DNA of 64,000 nt from Kosakonia quasisacchari. GTDB taxonomy: Bacteria; Pseudomonadota; Gammaproteobacteria; Enterobacterales; Enterobacteriaceae. The DNA is taken from positions 1 through 64,000 of the forward strand of contig NZ_SJOP01000003.1 in the NCBI RefSeq assembly GCF_004331415.1. The letters run 5' to 3'. Positions within the stretch are counted from its first letter, which is position 1. The number at the start of each line of letters is the position of its first letter. Under the pieces are notes generated by a model that was not told the origin of the DNA, did no database searches, and was given only the letters and a program-made list of their open reading frames with translations. Shown here piece after piece: positions 1 to 8,383 of this stretch. The position numbers and the translations under genes were made by a program.

Positions 1-13
1 TAATTAAGTGAAG

Positions 14-40
14 AGGCCATCCTGACGGATGGCCTTTTTG
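14..40 (+). terminator. rrn T2-type intrinsic terminator
   Basis: An 8-bp stem (GGCCATCC / GGATGGCC) with a TGAC loop is followed by a T-run. The core looks identical to terminator T2 of the E. coli rRNA operons. With yjaA next to it, this matches the end of an rrnE-like operon that lies left of the window. Confidence 0.88.
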
Positions 41-167
41 CGTTTTTATACAGCGAAACTCATGCCTGCGATGCCGGTTACTGGCTCTCAGCAGTCCCTC
101 GGTGAGTGACGGGGAAATCAGCCTGCCTAATCCGGCGCACAACAGGCGTGACTGCCTGCTCAGAACA

Positions 168-198
168 AAGCCTCATGCGAAAGCATGGGGCTTTTTTT
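168..198 (+). terminator. intrinsic terminator downstream of the rrn T2
   Basis: An 11-bp stem with a GAAA loop and one G-T pair is followed by seven T. It lies between the rrn T2 and yjaA and probably provides a second stop for rRNA transcription. The roughly 130 bases between the two terminators hold nothing else I can recognise. Confidence 0.8.
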
Positions 199-238
199 GC
201 TATTGTTTTAGCTCCATTTATCGCTAAAGGACATCGCT

Positions 239-667
239 ATGATCGTTCTGTACGCCCAGCTTTATAAAAATCGGATGGTTGTGCGTAACCTCCAAACTCA
301 GCAGCAGGTTTCGGGTAGTCAAACCTTCAGCAATCAGCGGATACTTATCGCCGACTTCTTCCCGGCAGAAAAGCTGTTACAAGGTTTGATTCTGCAAGTT
401 GCACCGCGCTCATTCTGGTACGCGCTTCCGGGCATGGGGCGTTTAGCGATCCTCGCGCATGCGATGGAGATGAATGAAGGCGGCTTATCACCCGTCGAAG
501 AACGCGCCATCCTTGAAATGACTTTTGGCGCTTCGCAAGGCAGATGCCGTTACCCGCAGGTGGTTGCAAGCCAGACGCCGCTTAGCGATCAGCAAGTGTT
601 GGCGGCACTGAGCCAATCGAAAATGCCTCCCTCTCAGCGCGATAACAAACCGAAAATCATTAGCTAA
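239..667 (+). CDS. yjaA: YjaA-like stress-associated protein
   Basis: The 142-residue product matches E. coli YjaA (127 residues) over its length. Shared features include the N-terminal VLY start, the central SNQR.LIA.FF.AEK block, and the EMNEGGLS.VEER block around residues 78-90. YjaA has been linked to stress responses in E. coli, but its biochemical role is unknown. There is no signal peptide or membrane segment. The ATG follows an AAAGGA-type ribosome site with good spacing. Its place between the rrn terminator and metA is the same as in E. coli, although yjaB, which follows it there, is missing. The C-terminal tail, rich in P, K and S, is longer than the E. coli one. Confidence 0.85.
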   Translation: MIVLYAQLYKNRMVVRNLQTQQQVSGSQTFSNQRILIADFFPAEKLLQGLILQVAPRSFWYALPGMGRLAILAHAMEMNEGGLSPVEERAILEMTFGASQGRCRYPQVVASQTPLSDQQVLAALSQSKMPPSQRDNKPKIIS

Positions 668-751
668 TATCAATGTTACACAGGCCGCGACGTGAAACTT
701 TCTCACCTTTCACTTGCGGACTCGACATTTTGCCGATTCCTGGGTATCTTC

Positions 752-783
752 GGCTGTCTGGATGTCTAAACGTTTAAACGTAT
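752..783 (+). promoter_or_regulatory. MetJ operator (four tandem met boxes)
   Basis: Four consecutive 8-bp units resembling AGACGTCT run head to tail, the second being GGATGTCT and the third AAACGTTT. They end 18 bases before the metA start. MetJ with S-adenosylmethionine binds such arrays and represses methionine genes. The layout matches the E. coli metA operator. Confidence 0.85.
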
Positions 784-801
784 GCAGTGAGGATATAAGA
801 T

Positions 802-1731
802 ATGCCGATTCGGGTGCAGGACGAGCTGCCAGCCGTCAATTTCTTGCGTGATGAGAATGTCTTTGTGATGACAACATCGCGCGCAACAGTGCAGGAAATC
901 CGCCCGCTAAAGGTGCTGATCCTCAATCTGATGCCAAAGAAGATTGAGACGGAAAACCAGTTCCTGCGCCTGTTGTCGAACTCACCGCTACAAGTTGATG
1001 TGCGCCTGTTGCGTATAGATTCTCGCGAATCACGCAACACACCGGCCGAACACCTCAACACCTTTTACTGTAACTTCGATGAGATCCGTGATGAAAACTA
1101 CGATGGCCTGATTGTCACCGGTGCGCCATTAGGCTTAGTTGAATTTAACGACGTAGCTTATTGGCCGCAAATCGAGCAGGTTCTGGAGTGGGCAAAAGAT
1201 CATGTCACCTCAACCCTGTTTGTCTGTTGGGCGGTACAAGCCGCGCTAAACATCCTTTACGGTATCCCCAAACAGACCCGCACTGAAAAACTCTCCGGCG
1301 TATACGAACACCATATCCTTCATCCTCACGCGTTACTGACGCGTGGTTTTGATGATGTTTTTCTGGCGCCGCACTCGCGTTACGCCGATTTCCCGGCTGC
1401 ATTGATCCGCGACTACACCGATTTAGAGATCCTCGCCCAGACGGAAGAGGGAGACGCCTACCTGTTCGCCAGCAAAGACAAACGTATCGCCTTTGTTACC
1501 GGCCATCCGGAATACGATGCCAACACATTGGCCGATGAGTTTTTCCGCGATGTGGATGCTGGGCTAAGTCCGGAGCTGCCGCACAACTACTTCCCGCAAG
1601 ACGATCCGCAGAATAAACCGCGTGCATCCTGGCGCAGCCACGGCAATTTGTTGTTCATCAACTGGCTCAACTACTACGTCTACCAGATCACACCATACGA
1701 TCTGCGCCATATGAATCCCACGCTGGATTAA
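802..1731 (+). CDS. metA: homoserine O-succinyltransferase
   Basis: MetA transfers a succinyl group from succinyl-CoA to homoserine, the first committed step of methionine synthesis, in the cytoplasm. The 309-residue length equals that of E. coli MetA. Visible catalytic residues are Cys142 in FVCWA, and His235 and Glu237 in the TGHPEYD motif. The ATG follows a GAGGATA ribosome site. The gene stands alone between the met-box operator and its own terminator, so MetJ-SAM repression is expected. Nothing looks broken. I am very sure of this assignment from near-identity to the E. coli protein. Confidence 0.98.
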   Translation: MPIRVQDELPAVNFLRDENVFVMTTSRATVQEIRPLKVLILNLMPKKIETENQFLRLLSNSPLQVDVRLLRIDSRESRNTPAEHLNTFYCNFDEIRDENYDGLIVTGAPLGLVEFNDVAYWPQIEQVLEWAKDHVTSTLFVCWAVQAALNILYGIPKQTRTEKLSGVYEHHILHPHALLTRGFDDVFLAPHSRYADFPAALIRDYTDLEILAQTEEGDAYLFASKDKRIAFVTGHPEYDANTLADEFFRDVDAGLSPELPHNYFPQDDPQNKPRASWRSHGNLLFINWLNYYVYQITPYDLRHMNPTLD

Positions 1732-1750
1732 GCGTTTCAGCCCCTTATTA

Positions 1751-1775
1751 CAGGCACCTTCGGGTGCCTTTTTTA
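1751..1775 (+). terminator. metA terminator
   Basis: The stem CAGGCACC / GGGTGCC with a short TTC loop is followed by a T-run, directly after the metA stop codon. Confidence 0.85.
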
Positions 1776-1854
1776 TTTGCGAAAACCACTTCTCAACGTA
1801 ATTAAACTATAACCTCTTTTTTATCAATCAGTTATTTTCATTTTAATTTAAAAA

Positions 1855-1875
1855 TGGAAATTGTTTTTGATTTTG
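1855..1875 (+). promoter_or_regulatory. IclR operator upstream of aceB
   Basis: The sequence TGGAAATTGTTTTTGATTTT matches the IclR box in front of E. coli aceB and lies about 100 bases before the aceB start. IclR represses the glyoxylate operon here. The rest of the metA-aceB gap is AT-rich and presumably holds the aceB promoter. Confidence 0.75.
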
Positions 1876-1976
1876 GAAAAATTATTAGCCAGGATTGATC
1901 CTGCTGAACGAAAACTGCACACCCGATCTTCGTTGGCATTGGGAAATGTCTTTGCTGCAAAAAGAGGAACCGCACC

Positions 1977-3578
1977 ATGACACAACAGGCGACAACAACC
2001 GATGAATTGGCCTTTACGCGACCGCGCGGTGAGCAAGAGAAGCAGATTCTCACTCCGGCTGCCGTGGAATTCCTGAGCGAGCTGGTCACCCGCTTTACGC
2101 CAAAGCGCAATCAACTGCTTGCCGCGCGCGTACATCAGCAGCAACAAATCGATGCCGGTACGTTGCCTGACTTTATTTCGGAAACCGCTTCCATTCGTGA
2201 GAGTAACTGGACGATCCGTGGAATTCCCGACGATCTGTTAGACCGCCGCGTTGAAATTACCGGACCGGTTGAGCGCAAAATGGTGATCAACGCGTTGAAT
2301 GCCAATGTGAAAGTCTTCATGGCAGATTTTGAAGATTCTCTGGCACCCAACTGGGACAAAGTGATCGATGGGCAGATCAACCTGCGCGATGCGGTCAACG
2401 GCACTATCAGCTACACCAATGAAGCGGGCAAAATCTATCAGCTGAAGCCAAACCCGGCGGTGCTGGTTTGTCGTGTGCGTGGTTTACACTTGCCGGAAAA
2501 ACACGTCACCTGGCGCGAAGAAGCTATTCCGGGCAGCCTGTTCGATTTCGCGCTCTACTTTTTCCACAACCACAAAAATCTGCTCGCCAAAGGTAGCGGC
2601 CCCTATTTCTACCTGCCGAAAACGCAATCATGGCAAGAAGCTGCATGGTGGAGCGAGGTCTTCAGCTTTACCGAGGATCGTTTCAATCTGCCGCGCGGCA
2701 CGATCAAAGCCACGCTGCTGATTGAAACCTTACCAGCGGTATTCCAGATGGATGAGATCCTGCACGCGCTGCGCGACCACATTGTTGGTCTGAACTGCGG
2801 ACGCTGGGATTACATCTTCAGCTACATCAAGACGTTGAAAAACTACCCAGATCGCGTGCTGCCTGACCGCCAGGTGGTGACCATGGATAAACCGTTCCTC
2901 AGTGCTTATTCGCGTCTGCTGATCAAAACCTGCCATCGTCGTGGCGCATTTGCGATGGGCGGTATGGCGGCGTTTATCCCCAGCAAAGACACCGAGCGTA
3001 ACAACTGGGTGCTGAACAAAGTGAAAGCCGATAAACAGCTCGAAGCGAATAACGGTCACGATGGCACCTGGATTGCGCATCCTGGGCTTGGGGACACGGT
3101 GATGGAGGTGTTCAATGCGGCGCTGGGCGAACACAAAAACCAACTCTTTGTCAGCCGTGAGGACGATGCGCCGATCACTGCAGAAGATCTGCTGGCACCT
3201 TGTGAAGGCGAACGCACCGAAGAGGGCATGCGAGCCAATATCCGCGTCGCGGTGCAGTACATCGAAGCGTGGATCTCCGGCAACGGCTGTGTGCCGATTT
3301 ACGGGCTGATGGAGGATGCCGCTACGGCGGAAATTTCCCGTACCTCGATCTGGCAATGGATCCATCACGAGAAAACGTTGAGCAACGGCAAGCCGGTCAC
3401 CAAAGTGCTGTTCCGTCAGATGCTGGCCGAAGAGATGAGGGTTATTCAAGAAGAGTTGGGTGAGCACCGTTTTAGCAGCGGGCGTTTTGACGATGCCGCG
3501 CGCCTGATGGAACAGATCACCACCTCTGATGAGTTGATCGACTTCTTGACGCTACCTGGTTACCGCCTGCTGGCGTAA
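1977..3578 (+). CDS. aceB: malate synthase A
   Basis: AceB condenses glyoxylate with acetyl-CoA to make malate, the second step of the glyoxylate bypass used on acetate or fatty acids. The 533 residues match the usual length of malate synthase A. The protein shows the MADFEDS block near residues 113-119 and the GLNCGRWDYIFS block, both typical of the family. The ATG follows an AAAGAGGA ribosome site. It is the first gene of aceBAK. The 139 to 154 bases before aceA contain strong inverted repeats that could stabilise the aceB message. Confidence 0.97.
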   Translation: MTQQATTTDELAFTRPRGEQEKQILTPAAVEFLSELVTRFTPKRNQLLAARVHQQQQIDAGTLPDFISETASIRESNWTIRGIPDDLLDRRVEITGPVERKMVINALNANVKVFMADFEDSLAPNWDKVIDGQINLRDAVNGTISYTNEAGKIYQLKPNPAVLVCRVRGLHLPEKHVTWREEAIPGSLFDFALYFFHNHKNLLAKGSGPYFYLPKTQSWQEAAWWSEVFSFTEDRFNLPRGTIKATLLIETLPAVFQMDEILHALRDHIVGLNCGRWDYIFSYIKTLKNYPDRVLPDRQVVTMDKPFLSAYSRLLIKTCHRRGAFAMGGMAAFIPSKDTERNNWVLNKVKADKQLEANNGHDGTWIAHPGLGDTVMEVFNAALGEHKNQLFVSREDDAPITAEDLLAPCEGERTEEGMRANIRVAVQYIEAWISGNGCVPIYGLMEDAATAEISRTSIWQWIHHEKTLSNGKPVTKVLFRQMLAEEMRVIQEELGEHRFSSGRFDDAARLMEQITTSDELIDFLTLPGYRLLA

Positions 3579-3580
3579 TC

Positions 3581-3647
3581 GTCCGGGCTATTTTGTCCGC
3601 CATTTTGGCCCGGACGTGCTCAAAGTCCTCACGTACAACACGTACGT
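3581..3647 (+). repeat. double inverted repeat in the aceB-aceA gap
   Basis: Two hairpins lie in tandem. The first pairs GTCCGGGC (3581-3588) with GCCCGGAC (3608-3615). The second pairs ACGTAC with GTACGT (3631-3647) around a short loop. There is no T-run, so mRNA processing or stabilisation is more likely than termination. The segment resembles a dispersed palindromic motif I associate with enteric genomes but cannot name. Confidence 0.6.
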
Positions 3648-3732
3648 TTCGGTTTTTGCGCGCGGGTCGTGACCAAATTGCCTTCACCAAAAACGCCTGG
3701 GAAGCCAGGAGAAGAATATGGAGCATCTGCAT

Positions 3733-5037
3733 ATGAAAACCCGTACCCAACAAATCGAAGAATTACAAAAAGAGTGGACGCAACCGCGCTGGGAAGGCAT
3801 TCGCCGCCCTTATAGTGCGGAAGACGTGGTGAAGTTACGCGGCTCGGTCAACCCGGAATGTACGCTGGCGCAACTGGGCGCGGCGAAAATGTGGCGCTTG
3901 CTGCATGGCGAATCGAAAAAAGGGTATATCAACAGCCTTGGCGCGCTGACGGGTGGGCAGGCGCTGCAGCAAGCGAAAGCGGGAATCGAAGCCGTGTATC
4001 TCTCCGGCTGGCAGGTGGCGGCGGATGCCAACCTCGCCGCCAGCATGTACCCTGACCAGTCGCTCTATCCGGCAAACTCGGTGCCGTCGGTGGTCGAGCG
4101 CATCAATAATACGTTCCGCCGCGCCGATCAAATTCAGTGGTCTTCCGGTATTGAGCCGGGTGACCCGCGCTTTGTCGACTATTTCCTGCCGATCGTCGCA
4201 GATGCCGAAGCGGGTTTTGGCGGCGTGCTGAACGCGTTTGAGTTGATGAAATCGATGATTGAAGCCGGTGCGGCGGCAGTGCACTTCGAAGATCAGCTCG
4301 CCTCGGTGAAAAAATGCGGCCATATGGGCGGCAAAGTGTTAGTGCCTACGCAAGAAGCTGTGCAGAAACTGGTGGCGGCGCGTCTGGCGGCAGATGTGCT
4401 TGGCGTTCCCACGCTATTGGTGGCGCGCACCGATGCCGATGCTGCCGATCTGATTACCTCAGATTGCGACCCTTATGACAGCGCGTTTATCACCGGTGAG
4501 CGCACCAGCGAAGGGTTTTACCGCACCCATGCGGGCATTGAGCAGGCGATCAGTCGCGGTCTGGCTTACGCGCCGTATGCCGATCTGGTGTGGTGTGAAA
4601 CTTCAACGCCAGACCTGAACCTGGCGCGCCGCTTTGCCGATGCGATCCACGCGAAATATCCTGGCAAGCTGCTGGCTTACAACTGTTCGCCGTCGTTTAA
4701 CTGGAAAAAGAACCTTGATGACAACACCATTTCCCGCTTCCAGCAGGAGCTGTCAGATATGGGGTATAAGTTCCAGTTCATCACCCTCGCGGGCATCCAT
4801 AGCATGTGGTTCAACATGTTCGATTTAGCCCATGCGTACGCGCAGGGTGAAGGGATGAGACACTACGTCGAGAAAGTGCAGCAGCCAGAGTTCGCCGCGG
4901 GCAAAGAGGGCTACACCTTCGTTTCGCACCAGCAGGAAGTGGGCACCGGTTATTTCGACAAAGTTACCACCATCATTCAGGGTGGTGCCTCGTCGGTAAC
5001 CGCGTTGACGGGTTCAACGGAAGAAGCACAGTTCTAA
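3733..5037 (+). CDS. aceA: isocitrate lyase
   Basis: AceA cleaves isocitrate to succinate and glyoxylate, the entry step of the glyoxylate bypass. The product from 3733 is 434 residues, the same as E. coli AceA, and carries the catalytic KKCGHMGGK loop near residues 193-201. A start at 3718 is also possible: it has a good AGGAG 8 bases upstream and adds five residues (MEHLH). I prefer 3733 because the family starts at [11 protein letters not shown] and a GGAG lies 9 bases before it. The gene is second in aceBAK, and IclR control is inferred from the operator before aceB. Confidence 0.96.
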   Translation: MKTRTQQIEELQKEWTQPRWEGIRRPYSAEDVVKLRGSVNPECTLAQLGAAKMWRLLHGESKKGYINSLGALTGGQALQQAKAGIEAVYLSGWQVAADANLAASMYPDQSLYPANSVPSVVERINNTFRRADQIQWSSGIEPGDPRFVDYFLPIVADAEAGFGGVLNAFELMKSMIEAGAAAVHFEDQLASVKKCGHMGGKVLVPTQEAVQKLVAARLAADVLGVPTLLVARTDADAADLITSDCDPYDSAFITGERTSEGFYRTHAGIEQAISRGLAYAPYADLVWCETSTPDLNLARRFADAIHAKYPGKLLAYNCSPSFNWKKNLDDNTISRFQQELSDMGYKFQFITLAGIHSMWFNMFDLAHAYAQGEGMRHYVEKVQQPEFAAGKEGYTFVSHQQEVGTGYFDKVTTIIQGGASSVTALTGSTEEAQF

Positions 5038-5047
5038 TCGTCAACCT

Positions 5048-5073
5048 GCCCGGTAGCGATTTGCCTACCGGGC
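5048..5073 (+). repeat. aceA-aceK intercistronic hairpin
   Basis: A 9-bp perfect stem (GCCCGGTAG / CTACCGGGC) with an 8-base loop and no T-run lies between aceA and aceK. Stem-loops at this position in E. coli are thought to lower aceK expression relative to aceA. The same effect here is inference. Confidence 0.7.
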
Positions 5074-5091
5074 TTATGCCTGGGGAATACG

Positions 5092-6840
5092 ATGTCGCGT
5101 GGCCTGGAACTGCTGATTGCCCAAACCATCCTGCAAGGCTTTGATGCCCAGTATGGTCGTTTTCTGGAAGTGACGTCCGGCGCGCAACAGCGCTTTGAAC
5201 AAGCCGACTGGCACGCCGTTCAGCAGGCGATGAAGCAACGCATTCATCTTTATGATCACCATGTTGGCCTGGTCGTCGAGCAACTGCGTTGCATCACCGA
5301 CAGCCAAAGCCCGGATGCCGAGTTTTTGCTGCGCGTCAAAGAGCACTACACGCAACTGCTGCCGGATTATCCCCGCTTCGAAATTGCTGAAAGCTTCTTT
5401 AATTCAGTCTATTGTCGGCTGTTTGATCACCGTTCTCTCACGCCAGAACGGCTGTTTATCTTTAGCTCACAGCCGGAACGCCGTTTTCGCACTATCCCGC
5501 GCCCGTTAGCCAAAGCGTTCTGGCCGGAACGCGGCTGGGAAGCGCTGCTGATCAAAGTGCTGTCAGATTTGCCGCTGCGTCTGCCGTGGCAGGATAAAGC
5601 GCGCGATGTACGTTATATCAGCGCGCATTTGCAGGAGGCGTTTGGCAGCGAAACCCTTGCCCAGTCTCACTTGCAGGTGGCGAACGAACTGTTTTACCGC
5701 AACAAAGCTGCCTGGCTGGTTGGCAAACTTATTACCCCGTCGGCCACGCTGCCGTTCTTATTGCCGCTCCACCGCAGCGATGAAGGCGAGTTGTTTGTCG
5801 ATACCTGTCTTACCACATCGGCGGAAGCCAGCATCGTGTTTGGTTTTGCCCGCTCCTATTTTATGGTTTACGCCCCGCTGCCTGCCGCCACAGTCGAGTG
5901 GCTGCGTGAGATCCTGCCCGGTAAAACCACTGCTGAACTGTATATGGCGATTGGTTGCCAGAAACACGGCAAAACGGAAAGTTACCGCGAATATTTAAAT
6001 TACATCAACGCCAGCGACGAGCAGTTTATTGAAGCGCCAGGCATTCGCGGCATGGTGATGCTGGTGTTCACGCTGCCTGGTTTTGACCGGGTATTTAAGG
6101 TAATAAAAGATGTCTTTCCCCCGCAAAAAGAGATGAGCGCCGCGCACGTTCGTGCCTGCTATCAACTGGTCAAAGAGCATGACCGCGTGGGGCGTATGGC
6201 CGATACACAAGAGTTTGAAAACTTTGTGCTGGAAAAACGGCAGATTGCCCCGGCGCTCATGGCGCTTTTGCTGGAACAAGCGCCAGGCAAAATCACCGAT
6301 CTCGGCGATCGCATCACCATCAGCCATCTCTATATTGAGCGCCGTATGGTGCCGCTCAATATATGGTTTGAGCAGGTTAAAGGTCAGCAACTGCGCGACG
6401 CGGTAGAGGAGTATGGCAACGCCATTCGCCAGCTTGCCGCCGCCAATATTTTCCCCGGCGACATGTTGTTTAAGAACTTCGGTGTCACGCGCCACGGCCG
6501 TGTGGTGTTCTATGACTACGACGAAATTTGTTATATGACTGAAGTGAATTTCCGCGACATTCCCGCGCCGCGTTACCCGGAAGATGAGCTGAGCGCCGAA
6601 CCGTGGTACAGCGTGTCGCCAGGCGATGTTTTCCCGCAGGAGTTTCGCCACTGGCTGTGCGCCGACCCGGAAATCGGCCCGCTGTTCGAAGAGATGCATG
6701 CCGATCTGCTGCGTGCCGACTACTGGCGAGGGTTGCAGGCGCGCATCCGCGAAGGGCATGTCGAAGATGTTTATGCCTACCGCAAACGCCAGCGTTTCAG
6801 CGTACGCTTTGGCGCAGGCGCGCTGCGGCAGGCGGGGTAG
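5092..6840 (+). CDS. aceK: isocitrate dehydrogenase kinase/phosphatase
   Basis: AceK phosphorylates and dephosphorylates isocitrate dehydrogenase, directing carbon between the TCA cycle and the glyoxylate bypass. The 582 residues are close to the 578 of E. coli. Kinase-fold residues are in place: Lys336 in the FKVIKD strand, Asp457 and Asn462 in the DMLFKNFG loop, and Asp475 in YDYDE. The ATG follows a GGGGAATAC stretch with a modest ribosome site, which fits low translation. It is the last gene of aceBAK. The 221 bases that follow, up to iclR, hold no convincing gene; the arpA remnant of E. coli is absent. Confidence 0.96.
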   Translation: MSRGLELLIAQTILQGFDAQYGRFLEVTSGAQQRFEQADWHAVQQAMKQRIHLYDHHVGLVVEQLRCITDSQSPDAEFLLRVKEHYTQLLPDYPRFEIAESFFNSVYCRLFDHRSLTPERLFIFSSQPERRFRTIPRPLAKAFWPERGWEALLIKVLSDLPLRLPWQDKARDVRYISAHLQEAFGSETLAQSHLQVANELFYRNKAAWLVGKLITPSATLPFLLPLHRSDEGELFVDTCLTTSAEASIVFGFARSYFMVYAPLPAATVEWLREILPGKTTAELYMAIGCQKHGKTESYREYLNYINASDEQFIEAPGIRGMVMLVFTLPGFDRVFKVIKDVFPPQKEMSAAHVRACYQLVKEHDRVGRMADTQEFENFVLEKRQIAPALMALLLEQAPGKITDLGDRITISHLYIERRMVPLNIWFEQVKGQQLRDAVEEYGNAIRQLAAANIFPGDMLFKNFGVTRHGRVVFYDYDEICYMTEVNFRDIPAPRYPEDELSAEPWYSVSPGDVFPQEFRHWLCADPEIGPLFEEMHADLLRADYWRGLQARIREGHVEDVYAYRKRQRFSVRFGAGALRQAG

Positions 6841-7061
6841 ATCAGGTGAAATAATCTCTCACCAAGGGAAGAAGATTGGGGCGGCAAAACAGAGAGAATC
6901 AATCCTGTCCATCATGCAGCCGTGCCCTTCGAGCATTGCGCCGAAATTCTTTACGCCGCGATCGCACATTAGTCATCGACCTGCACAAACGACTACTCAA
7001 ACCCGATTGTGAACGCCTCTGGTTTCATGAGACGAATAAAAACGCTGTAACCTTTTGGACG

Positions 7062-7886
7062 TTAACGCATTCCCCCGTACGCCAACGTCACTTCTTTAGC
7101 GCCACGGATAACCATCGCGCCCAGTTCGGTCACGCGATCATCGGTGATGCGTGAGATAGGCCCGGAGATGGAAATTGCGGCGAAAGGTTCGCCGTGTTCG
7201 TCAAAAATACATGCCGCTACGCAGCGCAAGCCCAGCGCATGTTCTTCATCGTCAAAGGAGTAACCGCGTTTGCGGCTCTGGGCGAGATCTTCTTTCAGGT
7301 GTACCGGCGATACCAGCGTAGCATGGGTGTACGCATGCAACCCCTGGCGGTGCAGCAAGCTGCCAACCTGCTCATCGCTCAGGCGGGACAAAAACGCTTT
7401 TCCCGCGCCGGAAGCATGCATCGGTAATTTGCCACCAATCGGCGCTGACATCCGCATCAACTGTGTACACTGCACCTGATCGATAATTATCGCCTGGTGA
7501 TCGCTCTTATCCAGCACCGCGAGATTCACGGTTTCGCCGGAGGCTTCCATTAAGTTGCGCAAGATTGGGTGAACAATCGCCATCAGATTACGGCTTTGCA
7601 GGAAACTGCTGCCGACGATAAACGCATGTGCGCCTACCGACCAGTGGCCCAGCTCGCCCACCTGGCGAACAAACCCTAGCTGCTGCATGGTCGTGAGTAA
7701 GCGATGGGTGGTTGAGTTCGGTAAACCGGCCTGTTGCGCTAGCTCGGTGAGGGCGACGCTGCCATGAGACTCGGCAATCCATTCCAGCAGTTTCAGGCCG
7801 CGGGTCAATGACTGGACTTGCCCACCCGCTGGAGCGGCCGGGGTTGTGGCTTTTCTGCCTCGTTTAGCGGGAACGGAAGTGGCCAT
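7062..7886 (-). CDS. iclR: glyoxylate operon repressor IclR
   Basis: IclR is the winged-helix repressor of aceBAK and of its own gene, and it responds to glyoxylate and pyruvate. From the start at 7886 the protein has 274 residues, as in E. coli. The helix-turn-helix spans about residues 40-65 (LTELAQQAGLPNSTTHRLL) and the effector-binding domain follows. The longer frame reaching 7979 lacks a ribosome site, whereas 7886 has GGAGCC just upstream. The gene runs in the opposite direction from metH, and its promoter region carries a probable IclR box. Confidence 0.97.
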   Translation of the reverse strand: MATSVPAKRGRKATTPAAPAGGQVQSLTRGLKLLEWIAESHGSVALTELAQQAGLPNSTTHRLLTTMQQLGFVRQVGELGHWSVGAHAFIVGSSFLQSRNLMAIVHPILRNLMEASGETVNLAVLDKSDHQAIIIDQVQCTQLMRMSAPIGGKLPMHASGAGKAFLSRLSDEQVGSLLHRQGLHAYTHATLVSPVHLKEDLAQSRKRGYSFDDEEHALGLRCVAACIFDEHGEPFAAISISGPISRITDDRVTELGAMVIRGAKEVTLAYGGMR

Positions 7887-7909
7887 GACGGGCTCCTTTT
7901 TCTGTATCG

Positions 7910-7928
7910 TGGAAATCGTTTTCGTTTT
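7910..7928 (-). promoter_or_regulatory. probable IclR autoregulatory site
   Basis: TGGAAATCGTTTTCGTTTT lies 24 bases upstream of iclR and shares the TGGAAAT.GTTTT pattern with the aceB operator at 1855. Autorepression of iclR is known in E. coli; its presence here is inferred from this similarity. Confidence 0.6.
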
Positions 7929-7979
7929 AACTGAGTATAACGCAACTCCCTGGCAGACTGATCGGATGAGTTCGCGCAA

Positions 7980-8383
7980 AACAGAACGAAAATGCCGGAT
8001 ACCGTGTATTTATTGACGCACGTGTTTTGCCGGCTGAATACGTTGAGCACAAAGCGCAATGGTTCGTCTTACCTGGCTCAGTGGTTGCGCTGAAAACATC
8101 TCATCATATGGGCGATCGTCGCTTGGCAGGCAACGTCGCCATTCCCTGAATATTGAGCGCCGTTAGCGCCGCCAACTTTTGCCGTTTCTTGCCATCGGCA
8201 ACGTAGCCTGAAAACTGGAAACGTCATCGTATTGAAAGGGTAACGGGTTGGCGCAGCAATCAGGCTTGCGGGCGTTACGTGAGCATCTCTCATGTTCACC
8301 CCGCGTCGCTTTTCCGCTCTGCCACTTTATGCCAGTATGTCCTGCTGGCCTTTTGGCCTGGTTGAGCATTGTCGGGAGCACGT
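7980..8383. other. iclR-metH divergent intergenic region, no gene seen
   Basis: About 400 bases hold no convincing ORF or RNA. The promoters of iclR (leftward) and metH (rightward) must lie here. MetR activates metH in E. coli, but I found no good TGAA-N5-TTCA site; the best candidate, near 8091-8103, has two mismatches. Confidence 0.5.

Noticed and set aside
6841..7061. Remnant of arpA or a small gene between aceK and iclR
   Set aside because: The ORFs here are short, lack ribosome sites, and resemble nothing I recognise.
8091..8103. MetR site before metH
   Set aside because: TGAAAACATCTCA departs from the consensus at two key positions.
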